From the NCBI RefSeq assembly GCF_038024105.1, contig NZ_CP150661.1:434001-498000 (forward strand): a stretch of 64,000 nt of DNA, in the 5' to 3' direction. Shown here piece by piece: positions 16,088 through 25,081 of the stretch. Source of the DNA: Polaribacter butkevichii. Lineage in GTDB: Bacteria > Bacteroidota > Bacteroidia > Flavobacteriales > Flavobacteriaceae. A program made the position numbers and the translations under genes. The notes under the pieces are model-generated. The model saw only the letters and a program-made list of their open reading frames with translations, was not told the origin of the DNA and ran no database searches. The first letter of the stretch is position 1; the number at the start of each line of letters is the position of its first letter.

Positions 16088-16501
16088 TTATTTGTTATTC
16101 GGTGTAAATATGTGAGCCTTTTCTGTACTAAAGCCATTAGAAAACCAAGTTCTATAATATAAAAGATCTGTATTAAAACTTGTAGAAATTAAATTGGCTA
16201 TTACTTCTAATTTGTTGTTGTTAAAATCAGTATTTACTTTATCAATACTTAAAATAATTCCAAAATTATGGTCTTTAGGTACGTTATCATCGCATTCATG
16301 TAAAGAGCCAAGTTTATAAGGTTTGCTTATATTGTAATCGATTCCGTTAAAATTAACTTCTGCGTATTCTGTTTCATTCTCGGTATTAAAAGTCATTTGT
16401 GGCAATTCTAGTATAAGACTAAGCTTTAGGCAAAATTCTTTTAAACTAAGATCAACAAAAGTAGAAAAATGTTCAATTTTAGAAATATTTTCAATATCCA
16501 T
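16088..16501 (-). CDS. Hypothetical protein
   Basis: 137 aa, family not recognised. Mixed alpha/beta with acidic surface, no signal peptide or membrane helix, and no catalytic motif visible. It sits between miaE (11 bp) and the DUF4268 gene (4 bp). Tight spacing suggests a shared role in the operon, but nothing in the sequence names it. The size and acidity would also fit a small inhibitor or immunity protein; that is only a guess. Confidence 0.6.
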   Translation of the reverse strand: MDIENISKIEHFSTFVDLSLKEFCLKLSLILELPQMTFNTENETEYAEVNFNGIDYNISKPYKLGSLHECDDNVPKDHNFGIILSIDKVNTDFNNNKLEVIANLISTSFNTDLLYYRTWFSNGFSTEKAHIFTPNNK

Positions 16502-16511
16502 AATTTGGTAT

Positions 16512-17093
16512 TTATCCGTGAATTTTTGCGGTATTTCCTCTTTCTTTCATCATTTCTGCTTCAAAAGCTAATAATGCATTCCATTTTTTGTCAACAATTT
16601 CTTTGTCTTGGTATTCACGAGCAAATTTTAAAAAAGTAGTATAATGTCCTGCTTCAGAAATCATTAAATTGTTGTAGAATTTAGACAATTCTTCATCTTC
16701 CATATTTTCAGAAAACACTTTAAAACGCTCACAACTTCTAGCTTCAATTAAGGCAGCTACTAACAAACGCTGAATTAAAGCATCTGTTCTGTCTTTTGTT
16801 TTGTTAAAGAATTTTTGCAAACGAATAGCATAATCATTCTTTTGCTCACGTCCCAATACCATTCCGCGTTTTACCATTAATAAATGTACCATTTTAAAGT
16901 GCTGCATTTCTTCAATAGCAATATTGCTCATTTCTTTTACCAACTCTGTTTCTTCTGAGTAGTTAATGATAATAGAAACTGCATTAGAAGCTGCTTTTTG
17001 CTCTAAAAAAGCATGATCTGTAAGTATTTGTTGTAAATTATCTTTGGCAATTTCTGCCCAAGAAGTTGCTGTTTCAAACTGTAATCCTAACAT
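16512..17093 (-). CDS. miaE: tRNA-(ms2io6A)-hydroxylase, MiaE
   Basis: 193 aa. Ferritin-like di-iron protein with ligand motifs HAFLEQKAA (around 27-35), EEMQHFK (around 61-67) and a C-terminal EARSCERF (around 114-121), then EAGHYTTF. MiaE hydroxylates ms2i6A-37 in tRNA using O2. Its substrate pathway starts with MiaA, present at 27540-28463. Located 6 bp from sulP on the same strand. Confidence 0.85.
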   Translation of the reverse strand: MLGLQFETATSWAEIAKDNLQQILTDHAFLEQKAASNAVSIIINYSEETELVKEMSNIAIEEMQHFKMVHLLMVKRGMVLGREQKNDYAIRLQKFFNKTKDRTDALIQRLLVAALIEARSCERFKVFSENMEDEELSKFYNNLMISEAGHYTTFLKFAREYQDKEIVDKKWNALLAFEAEMMKERGNTAKIHG

Positions 17094-17098
17094 ATTAA

Positions 17099-19288
17099 TT
17101 ATATTGTTTTTTGTAACCCCATACCAAAATAAGCTAGGGCTTTAATTTCTTTAACACTCGCTAATCGTTCGTTACCAAATATTAAAAGTCCTTTTTCGGT
17201 AGCAGAAATATGATATTGTTTATTGCTTTCAAAGAACAAAATTAATTCATCTGTAAAAAAGGTTCTAATTTTTTCTTCATTTTTTCCTGCTAAATAAAAA
17301 CGTTTACTAAAATCCGGATGGTTATCAATGTCAATATCCTTATAACCTGCAAATTCTAAAAGATATTCAAACAAACCTTCTCTATCTAATGTAAAGTTAG
17401 GTACCTGTTTTAAAGGATGAATATGTAACATGGTTGTTTTAATCACTTGTTTAGCAATCATTGCACCTTCTGTAAAATGAACATCAAAAATGGTACAATC
17501 TTCATTAGAAAGTACATTAGAAACTTTATCTATATGGCGTGTTTTAAAATATCCAAAAGTTGGTAACTCTTGCATTTCTAATGGTGAGTTTGCATAATAT
17601 TTCCAATGCATTGTTTCACTAATTAACTGTATGTTTTTTTGTCTTTTAGTTAAAACATTTACTTTAGTGCTGCTTTTTGCAGGTAAAGATTTTCGCAGTG
17701 CAAACGGATGTTCACTTCCAGATTTAGAATCGTCTAAACCAATTACTTCAAAATGCCCACCTTTTCTGTGAAAGGATGCTGTGTAATTACTCATGTTTTC
17801 CATTACAGAATGATCTACAAAATCACACAAAGAAAAATCGATAATAGCTTCTTCAGATTCCGGAATTTGGTCTAATTTGGTTTTTAGTTTTGTATAATTT
17901 AAAAAGCTAGAAAAATTCTTTACGCTTACATAATACTTATCATCTTCTTTAAACATTAAAACATTTGGTTTTAAAACATTTTTTAAGAATAAAAAGATAT
18001 TTTTATTGATGATTACATGAATAATAAAAGTGCTTAAAATACCTACAACAATTCCTGTAATTAAACTTGTTAAAATAGTTGTAAATAAGGTGATTAGAAA
18101 AATAATTAACTGTTCAGAACCAATACTAAAAACCTTTTTTATATTGTCTGGAGATGCTAGTTTATACCCTGTAAAAACTAAAATAGCAGCCAATGCAGGT
18201 AAAGGAATTTTACGTAATTCGGTAGCAAATAATAAAATAAAAGCAATTAAAAAGGTAGCATGAAAAAAGTTTGAAGACCTATTTGTTCCTTTATTATTTA
18301 CATTTACAGAACTTCTTGCAATAACGGCAACTACATTTAATCCGCCTAAAAAACCACTAATAACAGTGGCTAAACCCAAAGCACGTATGTCTTTATTTAC
18401 ATTAGATCGTCTTTTTAATGGATCTAATTTATCAACAGCTTTAATACTTAGTAAACTTTCTATACTGGCAATTAACGTAATGGATATCACCACATTTATA
18501 AAACTTGCATGGGTTATTTTACCAAAATCTGGAAAAGCAAAATTAGAAAGTACATCATTTGGCAATGCTATTAATAAACTTTTATCAATTGGGTAATCTG
18601 CTATAGAAACTAGGTCGTAATAATAATACATACCTACACTTAAAACTACAATCCACATAGGTGCCGGAATTAGTCTTAAGTACCTATTTCTTATTTTTCC
18701 ATAAAAAATCATAATTAATAAGCTACCAATACCTACCAATCCTGCATAAAACATGCTCGAATTGTCTGTTTTTATCAAATTTAAAATACCTTCTGGTACC
18801 TGAATTAAAAGTTCTATAATGCTTCCTTTTGCATCTAAATTACCAAGCATTACATGAATTTGCTTTGCAAAAATTCCTATTCCAATGGCAGCCAACATCC
18901 CTTGTATGGCAGAGGCCGGAAAAAAATCACCCAAAGACCCCATTCTTAGAAAACCAAGAAGAATCATAATAACACCAGAAATTACAACGGCCGCAAGTGT
19001 GTATAAAAAACCTTGATGCATGTCTCCTTCACCCAAAGTAGTAATGGCGCCTAAAATAACAACTACCAAACCATTTCCAGGCCCTGTAATAGTTACGTTA
19101 GAGCCTCCAATTATAGAAACTACAATACCGCCAATAACGGCAGCAATAACACCAGAAATTGGTGGAGCACCAGAAGCTAAAGCCAATCCTAAACCTAAAG
19201 GAAGTGCAATTAAAGAAACCACAAAACCAGAAAAAAGGTTTTGAGGAATATCACTAAGAAACGTTTTAAAAGTATTTTTTTTCGGCAT
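17099..19288 (-). CDS. SulP-family anion transporter with STAS and an extra C-terminal domain
   Basis: 729 aa. The N-terminal 430 residues hold 12-14 hydrophobic helices with the SulP motif (PPISGVIAAVIGGIVVSIIG; ITGPGNG). A STAS domain follows (about 455-525: EAIIDFSLCDFVDHSVMENM). The last 200 residues are soluble, with a block LYLAGKNEEKIRTFF...YHISATEKGLLIFG resembling a DUF3137-type domain. Likely anion or bicarbonate uptake. It starts one base before the usp stop, so the two are coupled. The extra domain is unusual compared with plain SulP proteins, which end after STAS. Confidence 0.87.
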   Translation of the reverse strand: MPKKNTFKTFLSDIPQNLFSGFVVSLIALPLGLGLALASGAPPISGVIAAVIGGIVVSIIGGSNVTITGPGNGLVVVILGAITTLGEGDMHQGFLYTLAAVVISGVIMILLGFLRMGSLGDFFPASAIQGMLAAIGIGIFAKQIHVMLGNLDAKGSIIELLIQVPEGILNLIKTDNSSMFYAGLVGIGSLLIMIFYGKIRNRYLRLIPAPMWIVVLSVGMYYYYDLVSIADYPIDKSLLIALPNDVLSNFAFPDFGKITHASFINVVISITLIASIESLLSIKAVDKLDPLKRRSNVNKDIRALGLATVISGFLGGLNVVAVIARSSVNVNNKGTNRSSNFFHATFLIAFILLFATELRKIPLPALAAILVFTGYKLASPDNIKKVFSIGSEQLIIFLITLFTTILTSLITGIVVGILSTFIIHVIINKNIFLFLKNVLKPNVLMFKEDDKYYVSVKNFSSFLNYTKLKTKLDQIPESEEAIIDFSLCDFVDHSVMENMSNYTASFHRKGGHFEVIGLDDSKSGSEHPFALRKSLPAKSSTKVNVLTKRQKNIQLISETMHWKYYANSPLEMQELPTFGYFKTRHIDKVSNVLSNEDCTIFDVHFTEGAMIAKQVIKTTMLHIHPLKQVPNFTLDREGLFEYLLEFAGYKDIDIDNHPDFSKRFYLAGKNEEKIRTFFTDELILFFESNKQYHISATEKGLLIFGNERLASVKEIKALAYFGMGLQKTI

Positions 19289-20122
19289 TTATTTAACAAT
19301 TAAAACATCGGTTGGTAGTTGAGATAAAATATACTCAAGATCATGAGGAAAAATTCTATCTAAAAAACCAAGTTTATTTGGTGCGTTCATAATTAGTAAA
19401 TCGGCTCTTTTTACTTTTGCATAATGGCCTATAGAATAGCCTCTTTTACCAAAAATACTTTGTGTGTTTATGGTAATATCATTACAATTGATGTCTTTTA
19501 AGATGGTTTTTACACGTTGGTCTTCTCTTGTTTTTAACCTTTCTTTTTTTATGGTAGATTGTCTTAATGTTTTATCATCACTTACTTTTACTTTTAGTTC
19601 ATTCTGACTTACTTCTTCTACAATGGTAATTTTACTACATTTTATATGTTTGGCAAAAAGGAAAGCTGTTTTAATAGTTTCTTCTGTTCTGTCATCTTTT
19701 AATCCATTTACCACAATATGATTGCATGGAACTCTTGTAATTGAGGGTTTTATCAATAGTAAAACAGAGCAAGGAGCTTTTCTTGTAATTTTTCTGGCAA
19801 TAGAACCTACATAGTATTTTAAGAGGTTTTCTTTTTGCAATGCTCCTAAAATGAGTAAGCTTATTTGCTCTGTAGCACAGGTGTCTATAATTATATCTAC
19901 CGGATTGCCTTCTTTCCAAATAGCTTTAAAGGATTTTTTTAAAGGATCTGCAGCAGACAAAAGCGCTGTTAAGTCTGTTTTTTTTTGTTGTGATTTTGCA
20001 CCTACATGAACCCCAACTAATTCAGCATTAAACATATTAGCTAGTCTTACGGCTTCAAATATATTTGCTTTTAAATTTGGGGAAAATGCAATACCAATTA
20101 GAATTTTATGAATATTTTGCAA
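19289..20122 (-). CDS. Tandem universal stress protein
   Basis: 277 aa, two Usp domains (about 1-125 and 132-277). The first ends with LLILGALQKENLLKYYVGSIARKITRKAPCSVLLL, containing the ATP-loop-like G-x2-G-x9-G-type spacing; the second ends RADLLIMNAPNKLGFLDRIFPHDLEYIL. It is the first gene of the operon with sulP, so it may sense ATP or stress to control the transporter. That link is inference. Confidence 0.85.
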   Translation of the reverse strand: MQNIHKILIGIAFSPNLKANIFEAVRLANMFNAELVGVHVGAKSQQKKTDLTALLSAADPLKKSFKAIWKEGNPVDIIIDTCATEQISLLILGALQKENLLKYYVGSIARKITRKAPCSVLLLIKPSITRVPCNHIVVNGLKDDRTEETIKTAFLFAKHIKCSKITIVEEVSQNELKVKVSDDKTLRQSTIKKERLKTREDQRVKTILKDINCNDITINTQSIFGKRGYSIGHYAKVKRADLLIMNAPNKLGFLDRIFPHDLEYILSQLPTDVLIVK

Positions 20123-20248
20123 AAAAGATGTTTAAAGGTTTACTTATAGGCACAATATAGTAAACTTTATAAGAAAGAAAAAAACTATATTTTTATTTTT
20201 ATGATACCTAAACATTCTTAAATTTACATTTAATAGAATCGTTAAAAT

Positions 20249-22090
20249 ATGTTAGAATTAGCCGGAATAATTATTTTAGGAATATTAGCACAATGGGTGG
20301 CTTGGAAATTTAAGATTCCTGCTATTTTACCTTTAATTTTAATAGGTCTTTTGGTAGGACCTATTGCTGCAGAATTTTTGAGTGAAGATGGTACCAAATG
20401 GATAGAACCTATTTGGAATGGTGAAAAAGGACTTTTTCCTGGAGAAAGTTTGTACTATTTTGTGTCTTTAGCCATTAGTATTATACTTTTTGAAGGAGGG
20501 TTAACTTTAAAAAGAAATGAAATAAAAAATGTAGGCCCTGTAATAACCAAATTAATTACACTTGGTTCTGCAATTACTTTTTTTGGTGCTGGTATTGTTG
20601 CGCATTATATTTTTAATTTAGGATGGGAGCTTTGTTTTCTCTTCTCTGGGTTAATAATTGTAACAGGACCAACGGTAATTACTCCAATTTTAAGAAACAT
20701 TCCATTAAAAAAAGATATTTCTACAGTTTTAAAATGGGAAGGAATTTTAATAGATCCTATTGGTGCTTTGGTTGCCGTTTTAGTTTTCGAATTTATTAGT
20801 GTAGATGGTGGTAGTGGTTTTACAAAAACGGCTTTAATGGAGTTTGGTAAAATTTTACTTTTTGGTACTACTTTTGGATTTACGTTTGCGCATGCACTTG
20901 CCTATGCAATTAATAAAAAATTAATTCCGCATTATTTACTAAATGTAGTTTCGTTGTCTACTGTTTTATTGGTTTTTGTAGAGTCAGAACTTTTTGCACA
21001 TGAATCTGGGTTATTAGCAGTAGTAGTAATGGGAATGGTTTTAGGAAATGGTAAATTAAGTAACTTAAAAGAATTGCTTTATTTTAAAGAGTCGTTAAGT
21101 GTTTTGTTAATTTCTATTTTGTTTATTTTGTTAGCGGCAAACATCAATATAGAAGATTTACTTTTATTGTATACCTGGAAAACAGCAGCCCTTTTTGCCA
21201 TTGTAGTTTTTGTAATTAGACCTTTAGCGGTTTTTGCAAGTACTAGAAATTCTAATTTAAAGTTTAATGAAAAGCTATTTATAAGTTGGGTTGGACCACG
21301 TGGAATTGTAGCTGCAGGTATTGCTTCATTATTTGGTAGTAAGTTAATGAAACAAGGTGTAGAAGGAGCAGAGTATATTACTCCTTTGGTTTTTATGATT
21401 GTTTTAGGAACCGTTTTATTTAATGCAACTACGGCACGATTATTTGCAAAAATGGTGGGAGTTTTTCTTAAAAGTTCTGAATCTATTTTATTTGTTGGAG
21501 CATCTAGTCCTGCAAGATTAATTGCTAAATATTTAAAGGATAAAGGGAAACGTGTTATTTTAATAGATTCTAATAAAGATTATATTAAAAAAGCATTAAA
21601 AGCAGATTTAGAAGCTTTTAGAATTGATATTTATAATGAGGTTCTGTCTGATAATATTGAGTTAAATGACGTTGGTTATTTAATTGCAATGACGGGGAGT
21701 GAAGATGTAAATAAGTTTGCTGTAAATAGTTTTGCCAAAGATTTTGGAGAGCAAGGAGCGTATAGATTGGCTACTTCGGAAGAGATTTTAAAAACAGATG
21801 TAAGTATTGAAGAACAAAGTAGTTTCTTTACACCAAAAGATGATTATATCAATTTAAGTGAGGCTTTTAGGGATAATCCTAAAATATACGAAGTAGAAAT
21901 TAAAACGGAAGAAGAATACGATACTATGCTTTCTAAATTATTTAATGAACTAAAATCGGTACTTTTATTTGTTAAGAAAGATCATAAATTATATTTAATA
22001 TCAGAATTTGAAAAAGAAAAACTGACCAAAGATAATTGCACGTTGGTGTATTTGGGTAAAAATGTACAAGACAATTTAAATTCACATTAA
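20249..22090 (+). CDS. CPA1-type cation:proton antiporter with TrkA-N domain
   Basis: 613 aa. Twelve hydrophobic helices from residue 1 to about 400, with a TGPTVITPIL core and a WVGPRGIVAAGIAS motif near 345-358. A Rossmann-type RCK/TrkA-N domain follows (ESILFVGASSPARLIAKYLKDKGKRVILIDSN, about 410-441). Na+ or K+/H+ exchange of NhaP2/KefB type. Divergent from the usp operon across a 126-bp gap. Stop followed by AT-rich spacer (22091-22312) with no clear feature. Confidence 0.88.
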   Translation: MLELAGIIILGILAQWVAWKFKIPAILPLILIGLLVGPIAAEFLSEDGTKWIEPIWNGEKGLFPGESLYYFVSLAISIILFEGGLTLKRNEIKNVGPVITKLITLGSAITFFGAGIVAHYIFNLGWELCFLFSGLIIVTGPTVITPILRNIPLKKDISTVLKWEGILIDPIGALVAVLVFEFISVDGGSGFTKTALMEFGKILLFGTTFGFTFAHALAYAINKKLIPHYLLNVVSLSTVLLVFVESELFAHESGLLAVVVMGMVLGNGKLSNLKELLYFKESLSVLLISILFILLAANINIEDLLLLYTWKTAALFAIVVFVIRPLAVFASTRNSNLKFNEKLFISWVGPRGIVAAGIASLFGSKLMKQGVEGAEYITPLVFMIVLGTVLFNATTARLFAKMVGVFLKSSESILFVGASSPARLIAKYLKDKGKRVILIDSNKDYIKKALKADLEAFRIDIYNEVLSDNIELNDVGYLIAMTGSEDVNKFAVNSFAKDFGEQGAYRLATSEEILKTDVSIEEQSSFFTPKDDYINLSEAFRDNPKIYEVEIKTEEEYDTMLSKLFNELKSVLLFVKKDHKLYLISEFEKEKLTKDNCTLVYLGKNVQDNLNSH

Positions 22091-22312
22091 TAAAAAACAG
22101 CTTAAACCTTAAATGTTTTAGGTTAAAATTATAATCGTCTTTTACAGTCTTAAATTGATGGAATCTTTTAGATTTTAATTAAGAAATATGCATGGATATT
22201 ACTAATCTAAAAAGATAGTTGGTAGTATTTATGTGTTTTCCTTTAGAACTTTAAAAATCTTTATAATATTATTTATTTTCTTGGCGTTTCGATGAAATAA
22301 GTAAAATAAAGG

Positions 22313-24001
22313 CTACATATCTAATTCAAAAGTTTGGCGTAATTTATCTAAAAGAGGATTTATTTCTCTCATTTTCTTGTATTTTTCTTGTGGAGTATAA
22401 GCAAACTTTTTTTCTATGGTTTCATTCAAAATAACCGTAAGACTAATTCCGTAATTATTAAGTTTAGCTCTTAAGAAATTTATCAATTTAGCTCTTCCTT
22501 TTTTAAATTGATCTTCCATTAACTTGTTAGGTACCATAAAAGAAATTTTAAAGTCTTTACCTAATTTGGGTACATCGGTACCTACAATAGATGCCATACT
22601 TCGTTCTCCTTTTTTGATCAATAAGGCAACATATTCTCTCCAAAGATTTTGTAAAGTTTCTTCTGTAAAAGGATCTTTTGGGTGATTGTCGAAGTTTTCT
22701 TCTACAGCTATTTTTTTTATAACTTTTTTCTCGTGGATACTTTTTAGAGATAAAGAAGAAACCCTTCTGCCAGCAGATTTTAAAATAGGTTTAGCTAATT
22801 TGGGTTTAGGTGTTTCTACCTTTTGTGGTTGCTCAATTGCCGTTTTTTTCTGTATCGGTTTTACAATTTCTTTTACTGCAGGAGAAAGTGCTTGAAAAAA
22901 GGTAGCAGGAATTATGTAGTTAGCTGACTTTTTTTTTTCTCCATCAAAAGTGATAGAGGCAATTTGCATAATGGTTAATTCTACCAGCAGTCGCTGATTT
23001 TTACTTGCTCTATAATTTAAATCGCATTGATTTGCTTTTTCTATAGATTGCATTAAAAACGGAATACTAGCTTTTGTGGCTTGTTCTAAATATTTCTTTT
23101 TAGCAGCATCTCCAACCTCTAACAACTCTAAAGTGGCTTTGTCTTTGGCTACTAATAAATCTCTAAAATGACTTGCTAATCCGTTTATAAAGTGATGCCC
23201 CTCAAAACCTTTACTTAACACCACATTAAAAGCATTTAACACCTCAGGTATTTTGTTTGTTAGCATTAAATCTGTCATATTAAAATACGTTTCGTAGTCT
23301 AATACATTTAGGTTTTCTGTAACGGCTTCTCTTGTTAAATTACTTCCAGAAAAACTAATAACTCTATCAAAAATAGACAAAGCATCACGCATTGCGCCAT
23401 CCGCCTTTTGGGCGATAATATGCAAAGCATCATCGTCTGCTGTAATATTTTCTTTTTCACAAATTACTTTTAGATAATTTTTAGCATCTAAAACACCAAT
23501 TCGTTTAAAATCGAAAATTTGACAACGAGATAAAATTGTTGGAATAATTTTATGTTTTTCTGTGGTTGCTAAAATAAAAATAGCATGTGCAGGTGGTTCT
23601 TCTAATGTCTTTAAAAAAGCATTAAAAGCTGCCTGAGATAACATGTGTACCTCATCTATAATATATACTTTGTATTTACCTGTTTGTGGCGGTATACGAA
23701 CTTGCTCTGTTAAACTTCTAATATCATCTACAGAGTTGTTAGAAGCAGCATCTAATTCAAAAATATTAAAAGCAAAATCTTCATCTGCAGCAACTTCTGC
23801 ATCTTGTTGATTGATGTTTTTAGCCAATATTCTTGCACAAGAAGTTTTACCAACTCCACGCGGACCTGTAAATAATAGGGCTTGCGCTAAGTGATTATTT
23901 TTTATAGCCTTTTCTAACGTGTTTGTAATGGCTTGTTGCCCAACAACATCCGCAAAGTTTTGAGGACGATATTTACGCGCAGAAACTATAAAATGCTCCA
24001 T
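22313..24001 (-). CDS. dnaX: DNA polymerase III subunit gamma/tau
   Basis: 562 aa. Clamp-loader AAA+ with FTGPRGVGKTSCARILAK Walker A (about 43-60), DEVHMLS Walker B and SRC arginine-finger region. The usual four-Cys zinc module just after Walker A is absent: the stretch goes directly from ARILAKNINQQ to EDFAFNIFELDAASN. As far as I know this is lineage-typical in Flavobacteriia. The C-terminal part (after about 360) is the tau-like region with a conserved LWREYVALL block. Confidence 0.94.
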   Translation of the reverse strand: MEHFIVSARKYRPQNFADVVGQQAITNTLEKAIKNNHLAQALLFTGPRGVGKTSCARILAKNINQQDAEVAADEDFAFNIFELDAASNNSVDDIRSLTEQVRIPPQTGKYKVYIIDEVHMLSQAAFNAFLKTLEEPPAHAIFILATTEKHKIIPTILSRCQIFDFKRIGVLDAKNYLKVICEKENITADDDALHIIAQKADGAMRDALSIFDRVISFSGSNLTREAVTENLNVLDYETYFNMTDLMLTNKIPEVLNAFNVVLSKGFEGHHFINGLASHFRDLLVAKDKATLELLEVGDAAKKKYLEQATKASIPFLMQSIEKANQCDLNYRASKNQRLLVELTIMQIASITFDGEKKKSANYIIPATFFQALSPAVKEIVKPIQKKTAIEQPQKVETPKPKLAKPILKSAGRRVSSLSLKSIHEKKVIKKIAVEENFDNHPKDPFTEETLQNLWREYVALLIKKGERSMASIVGTDVPKLGKDFKISFMVPNKLMEDQFKKGRAKLINFLRAKLNNYGISLTVILNETIEKKFAYTPQEKYKKMREINPLLDKLRQTFELDM

Positions 24002-24027
24002 GTATTGATTTGTATTTATATGATTAA

Positions 24028-24087
24028 TGTCTGTTCGAGCGCAGTTGAAAACTATAAATAAACTTTTTGACTGTGCTCAAGGAGACA
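24028..24087. repeat. Inverted-repeat element (GTTCGAGCGCAG type)
   Basis: Left arm starts TGTCTGTTCGAGCGCAG (24028-24044), right arm reads GACTGTGCTCAAGGAGACA (24069-24087), an imperfect inverted repeat about 60 bp long. This motif (GTTCGAGCGCAGTCGAG) is one I recall as scattered in flavobacterial intergenic DNA. The rest of the 314-bp gap to msrA shows no ORF. Confidence 0.6.
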
Positions 24088-24315
24088 AGTTTGTTTTTAT
24101 TAAATAAAGTAACAAAAATAGGTATCTACTTCTTTTTTTACAAGTAGGTTTCTTAATTAAATGCTAAAGTTGTAAACATATTGTAAATAGTTGAATTTTG
24201 TTACGACTATAAAAATGGTTATTATTATATTAAATTAAAGTTCGGAAAATTGTACTAAAAATAGGCCCACTATTTTCTGTGCAATTTTCTTTTAACAATT
24301 ATAATTATTTATACA

Positions 24316-24969
24316 ATGAATATTTTAAAGTCTATTACTATTATAAGTTTCTCTCTATTATTAATTTCTTGTTTTGGTTTTACTAATAAAAAAGAAACAC
24401 AACCTAAAGCCACATATATTGCCAACCAAAATACTAAAGTTGCTTATTTTGCTAGTGGATGTTTTTGGTGTGTTGAGGCTATTTTTGAAAGTGTAAATGG
24501 AGTAGAAGAGGCTGTTTCTGGGTATGCTGGTGGTACTACACTAAACCCAAGTTATAGAAGTATTGGTACAGGAAAAACAGGTCATGCAGAAACGGTTGCT
24601 GTATATTATAACCCCGATAAAGTTTCTTTTAAAACTTTGGTAACCGTGTTTTTTGGTTCTCAAGATCCAACTACTAAAAACGGACAACATCCAGATTACG
24701 GTTCGCAGTACAGGTCTATCGCTTTTTATAAAACAGATGCTGAAAAACAAATTATAGAAAAGGCTATTAATCAATTAAATAAAGATGTCTATAATGGAAA
24801 AATAGCAACGGAAGTTACAAAGTTTAAAAAGTTTTACAAAGCAGAAGAATATCATCAAGATTTTGAACGTAGAAACCCTAACCAAGGATATGTTAAAGCG
24901 GTTTCTGTGCCTAGATTAAATAAATTTAAAAAGAAATTTCCTCAACTTTTAAAAGATGATGTGCATTAA
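24316..24969 (+). CDS. msrA: Peptide methionine-S-sulfoxide reductase MsrA, lipoprotein form
   Basis: 217 aa. Lipoprotein signal with lipobox LISC at about residues 16-19. Catalytic motif GCFWCVEAIFE (about 48-58), with GYAGG soon after and conserved HAETVAVYY and QYRSI. Reduces methionine-S-sulfoxide in proteins, here anchored in the envelope, so it repairs exported proteins. Ends at a bidirectional terminator shared with the convergent gene. Confidence 0.93.
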   Translation: MNILKSITIISFSLLLISCFGFTNKKETQPKATYIANQNTKVAYFASGCFWCVEAIFESVNGVEEAVSGYAGGTTLNPSYRSIGTGKTGHAETVAVYYNPDKVSFKTLVTVFFGSQDPTTKNGQHPDYGSQYRSIAFYKTDAEKQIIEKAINQLNKDVYNGKIATEVTKFKKFYKAEEYHQDFERRNPNQGYVKAVSVPRLNKFKKKFPQLLKDDVH

Positions 24970-25025
24970 GTATTGGTTAATTTGATTCTTTTAAATTAAA
25001 AAATAATGTACAATTATAGTTTAAT

Positions 25026-25066
25026 AAAAAAAGGTTTGTAACAATAGAGTTACAAACCTTTTTTTT
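25026..25066. terminator. Bidirectional terminator between msrA and the CxxCH lipoprotein
   Basis: AAAAAAAGGTTTGTAAC (25026-25042) pairs with GTTACAAACCTTTTTTT, with a T-run on both strands. Confidence 0.85.
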
Positions 25067-25081
25067 GTAAAGAAATTATTT

